Positions 5,961 through 6,532 of a DNA stretch of 6,532 nucleotides are shown in pieces. The stretch spans positions 1 through 6,532 of the forward strand of contig CAKUDT010000078.1 of assembly GCA_934645125.1 (NCBI GenBank), in the 5' to 3' direction. Position 1 is the stretch's first letter. Every line of letters begins with the position of its first letter. Source of the stretch: an uncultured Eggerthellaceae bacterium. GTDB lineage: Bacteria > Actinomycetota > Coriobacteriia > Coriobacteriales > Eggerthellaceae. Made by a program: the position numbers and the translations under genes. The notes under the pieces were generated by a model that made no database searches, was not told where the DNA came from, and saw only the letters and a list, made by a program, of their open reading frames with translations.

Positions 5961-6532
5961 ATGGTTAAGTTTCGTGAAAAGACAACGGCGAAGCTGGAAG
6001 CAAATGCGGGCAAGAAGATTCGCTTTGCCCACTTCCGCGCAATGAGCACCATGGGCAAGATTTCGCTTGCGGTGCTGCTGCTTATCGTTTTGATGGCCGT
6101 AACGGCTAACCTGATTGCCCCTTATGACCCCCTGAAGATTTACACGGCTCGCTTGGCACCGTGCTCGGACTTCTTGTTCGGCACCGACGACAAGGGCCGC
6201 GATGTTTTGTCGCGCATTATGTTCGGCGCTCGCTATTCGCTGACCATCGGCTTGGGCTCTACGGCGCTCGCTTTGGTGCTGGGATCCATTATTGGTGCTG
6301 TTGCTGCTGTTACGCGCACCTGGATTTCCGAAATCATCATGCGCATCATGGACGTTATCATGTCCTTCCCCGGTATCGCGTTGGCGGCAACCGTGGTTGT
6401 TGTTATGAGGCCGTCTATCCCGTCGCTTATTGTGGCAATTGCCATTTTGTACGCACCGCAGATTGCCCGCGTGGTGCGCGCGAACATCATGAGCGAGTAT
6501 GGACAAGATTACGTGCGCGCCGCCATTGTTTC
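5961..6532 (+). CDS. ABC transporter permease, DppC/OppC family (partial)
   Basis: This is the second permease subunit, with 190 complete codons before the right edge (family length about 270-310). Residues 1-30 are a polar cytoplasmic tail, 31-53 the first helix with the OppC N-terminal domain pattern ending in LIAPYDP. The hallmark FGTDDKGRDVLSRIMFGARYSL (73-94) is followed by membrane helices, the SFPGIALA block (135-142) and the start of the EAA loop (179 onward, EYGQDYVRAA). ATG 5961 follows the upstream TAG by one base; AGGA at 5948-5951 is a modest ribosome site nine bases away, so re-initiation after the upstream gene is likely. Genes for the one or two DppD/DppF-type ATPases are expected to the right. 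Confidence 0.95.
   Translation, partial: MVKFREKTTAKLEANAGKKIRFAHFRAMSTMGKISLAVLLLIVLMAVTANLIAPYDPLKIYTARLAPCSDFLFGTDDKGRDVLSRIMFGARYSLTIGLGSTALALVLGSIIGAVAAVTRTWISEIIMRIMDVIMSFPGIALAATVVVVMRPSIPSLIVAIAILYAPQIARVVRANIMSEYGQDYVRAAIV

Noticed and set aside
5108..6058. 316-residue open frame on the minus strand across the permease genes
   Set aside because: It is a shadow of the DppB-type gene, with an Asn/His/Arg-rich translation of the kind produced by reading membrane-protein codons backwards. No ribosome site or family match was seen.
1..6532. CRISPR arrays, tRNA/rRNA genes, insertion sequences or attachment sites
   Set aside because: No regularly spaced repeats, no tRNA-like cloverleaf, no transposase-like frames and no flanking terminal repeats were seen on either strand.

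Overview
The window looks like an accessory locus of an anaerobic gut- or rumen-type actinobacterium of the Coriobacteriia, most likely Eggerthellaceae. This is inferred from gene content: a pyrogallol-transhydroxylase/catechol-dehydroxylase-like molybdenum enzyme next to a 12-TM LuxR-type membrane regulator is a hallmark pairing in Eggerthella and Gordonibacter relatives. A Tat-exported lipoprotein and GTG starts with strong GGAGG ribosome binding sites also fit. I do not name a species.

Layout. (1) Positions 1-1026, minus strand: the first 342 residues of a DMSO-reductase-superfamily Mo-pterin enzyme. It has no N-terminal Fe-S cysteine motif and no Tat signal, and it resembles the large subunit of pyrogallol-phloroglucinol transhydroxylase. 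(2) 1027-1242: a divergent control region with a perfect 8-bp inverted repeat (1103-1129) placed like a class II activator site for the enzyme gene. (3) 1243-2751, plus strand: a regulator made of about 12 membrane segments plus a C-terminal LuxR/GerE helix-turn-helix. (4) 2752-3094: a GC-rich spacer, a compact terminator (2881-2901), a good sigma-70-type promoter (2986-3014), then a leader with two perfect tandem hairpins. (5) 3095-4693: a Tat/lipobox family 5 substrate-binding protein. (6) 4694-5011: a long terminator-like hairpin and a second long hairpin facing the other strand. (7) 5012-5959 and 5961 to the window end: DppB/OppB-type and DppC/OppC-type permeases. The ATPase genes are expected beyond the right edge.

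Working model. The membrane LuxR protein senses a small molecule, plausibly a phenolic, and switches on the divergent Mo enzyme that acts on it (inference). The binding protein and permeases form a peptide/opine-class ABC importer in a separate transcription unit. Its binding protein is expressed above the permeases through its own promoter, biased codons and a read-through hairpin. Whether the importer belongs functionally with the enzyme and regulator is open.
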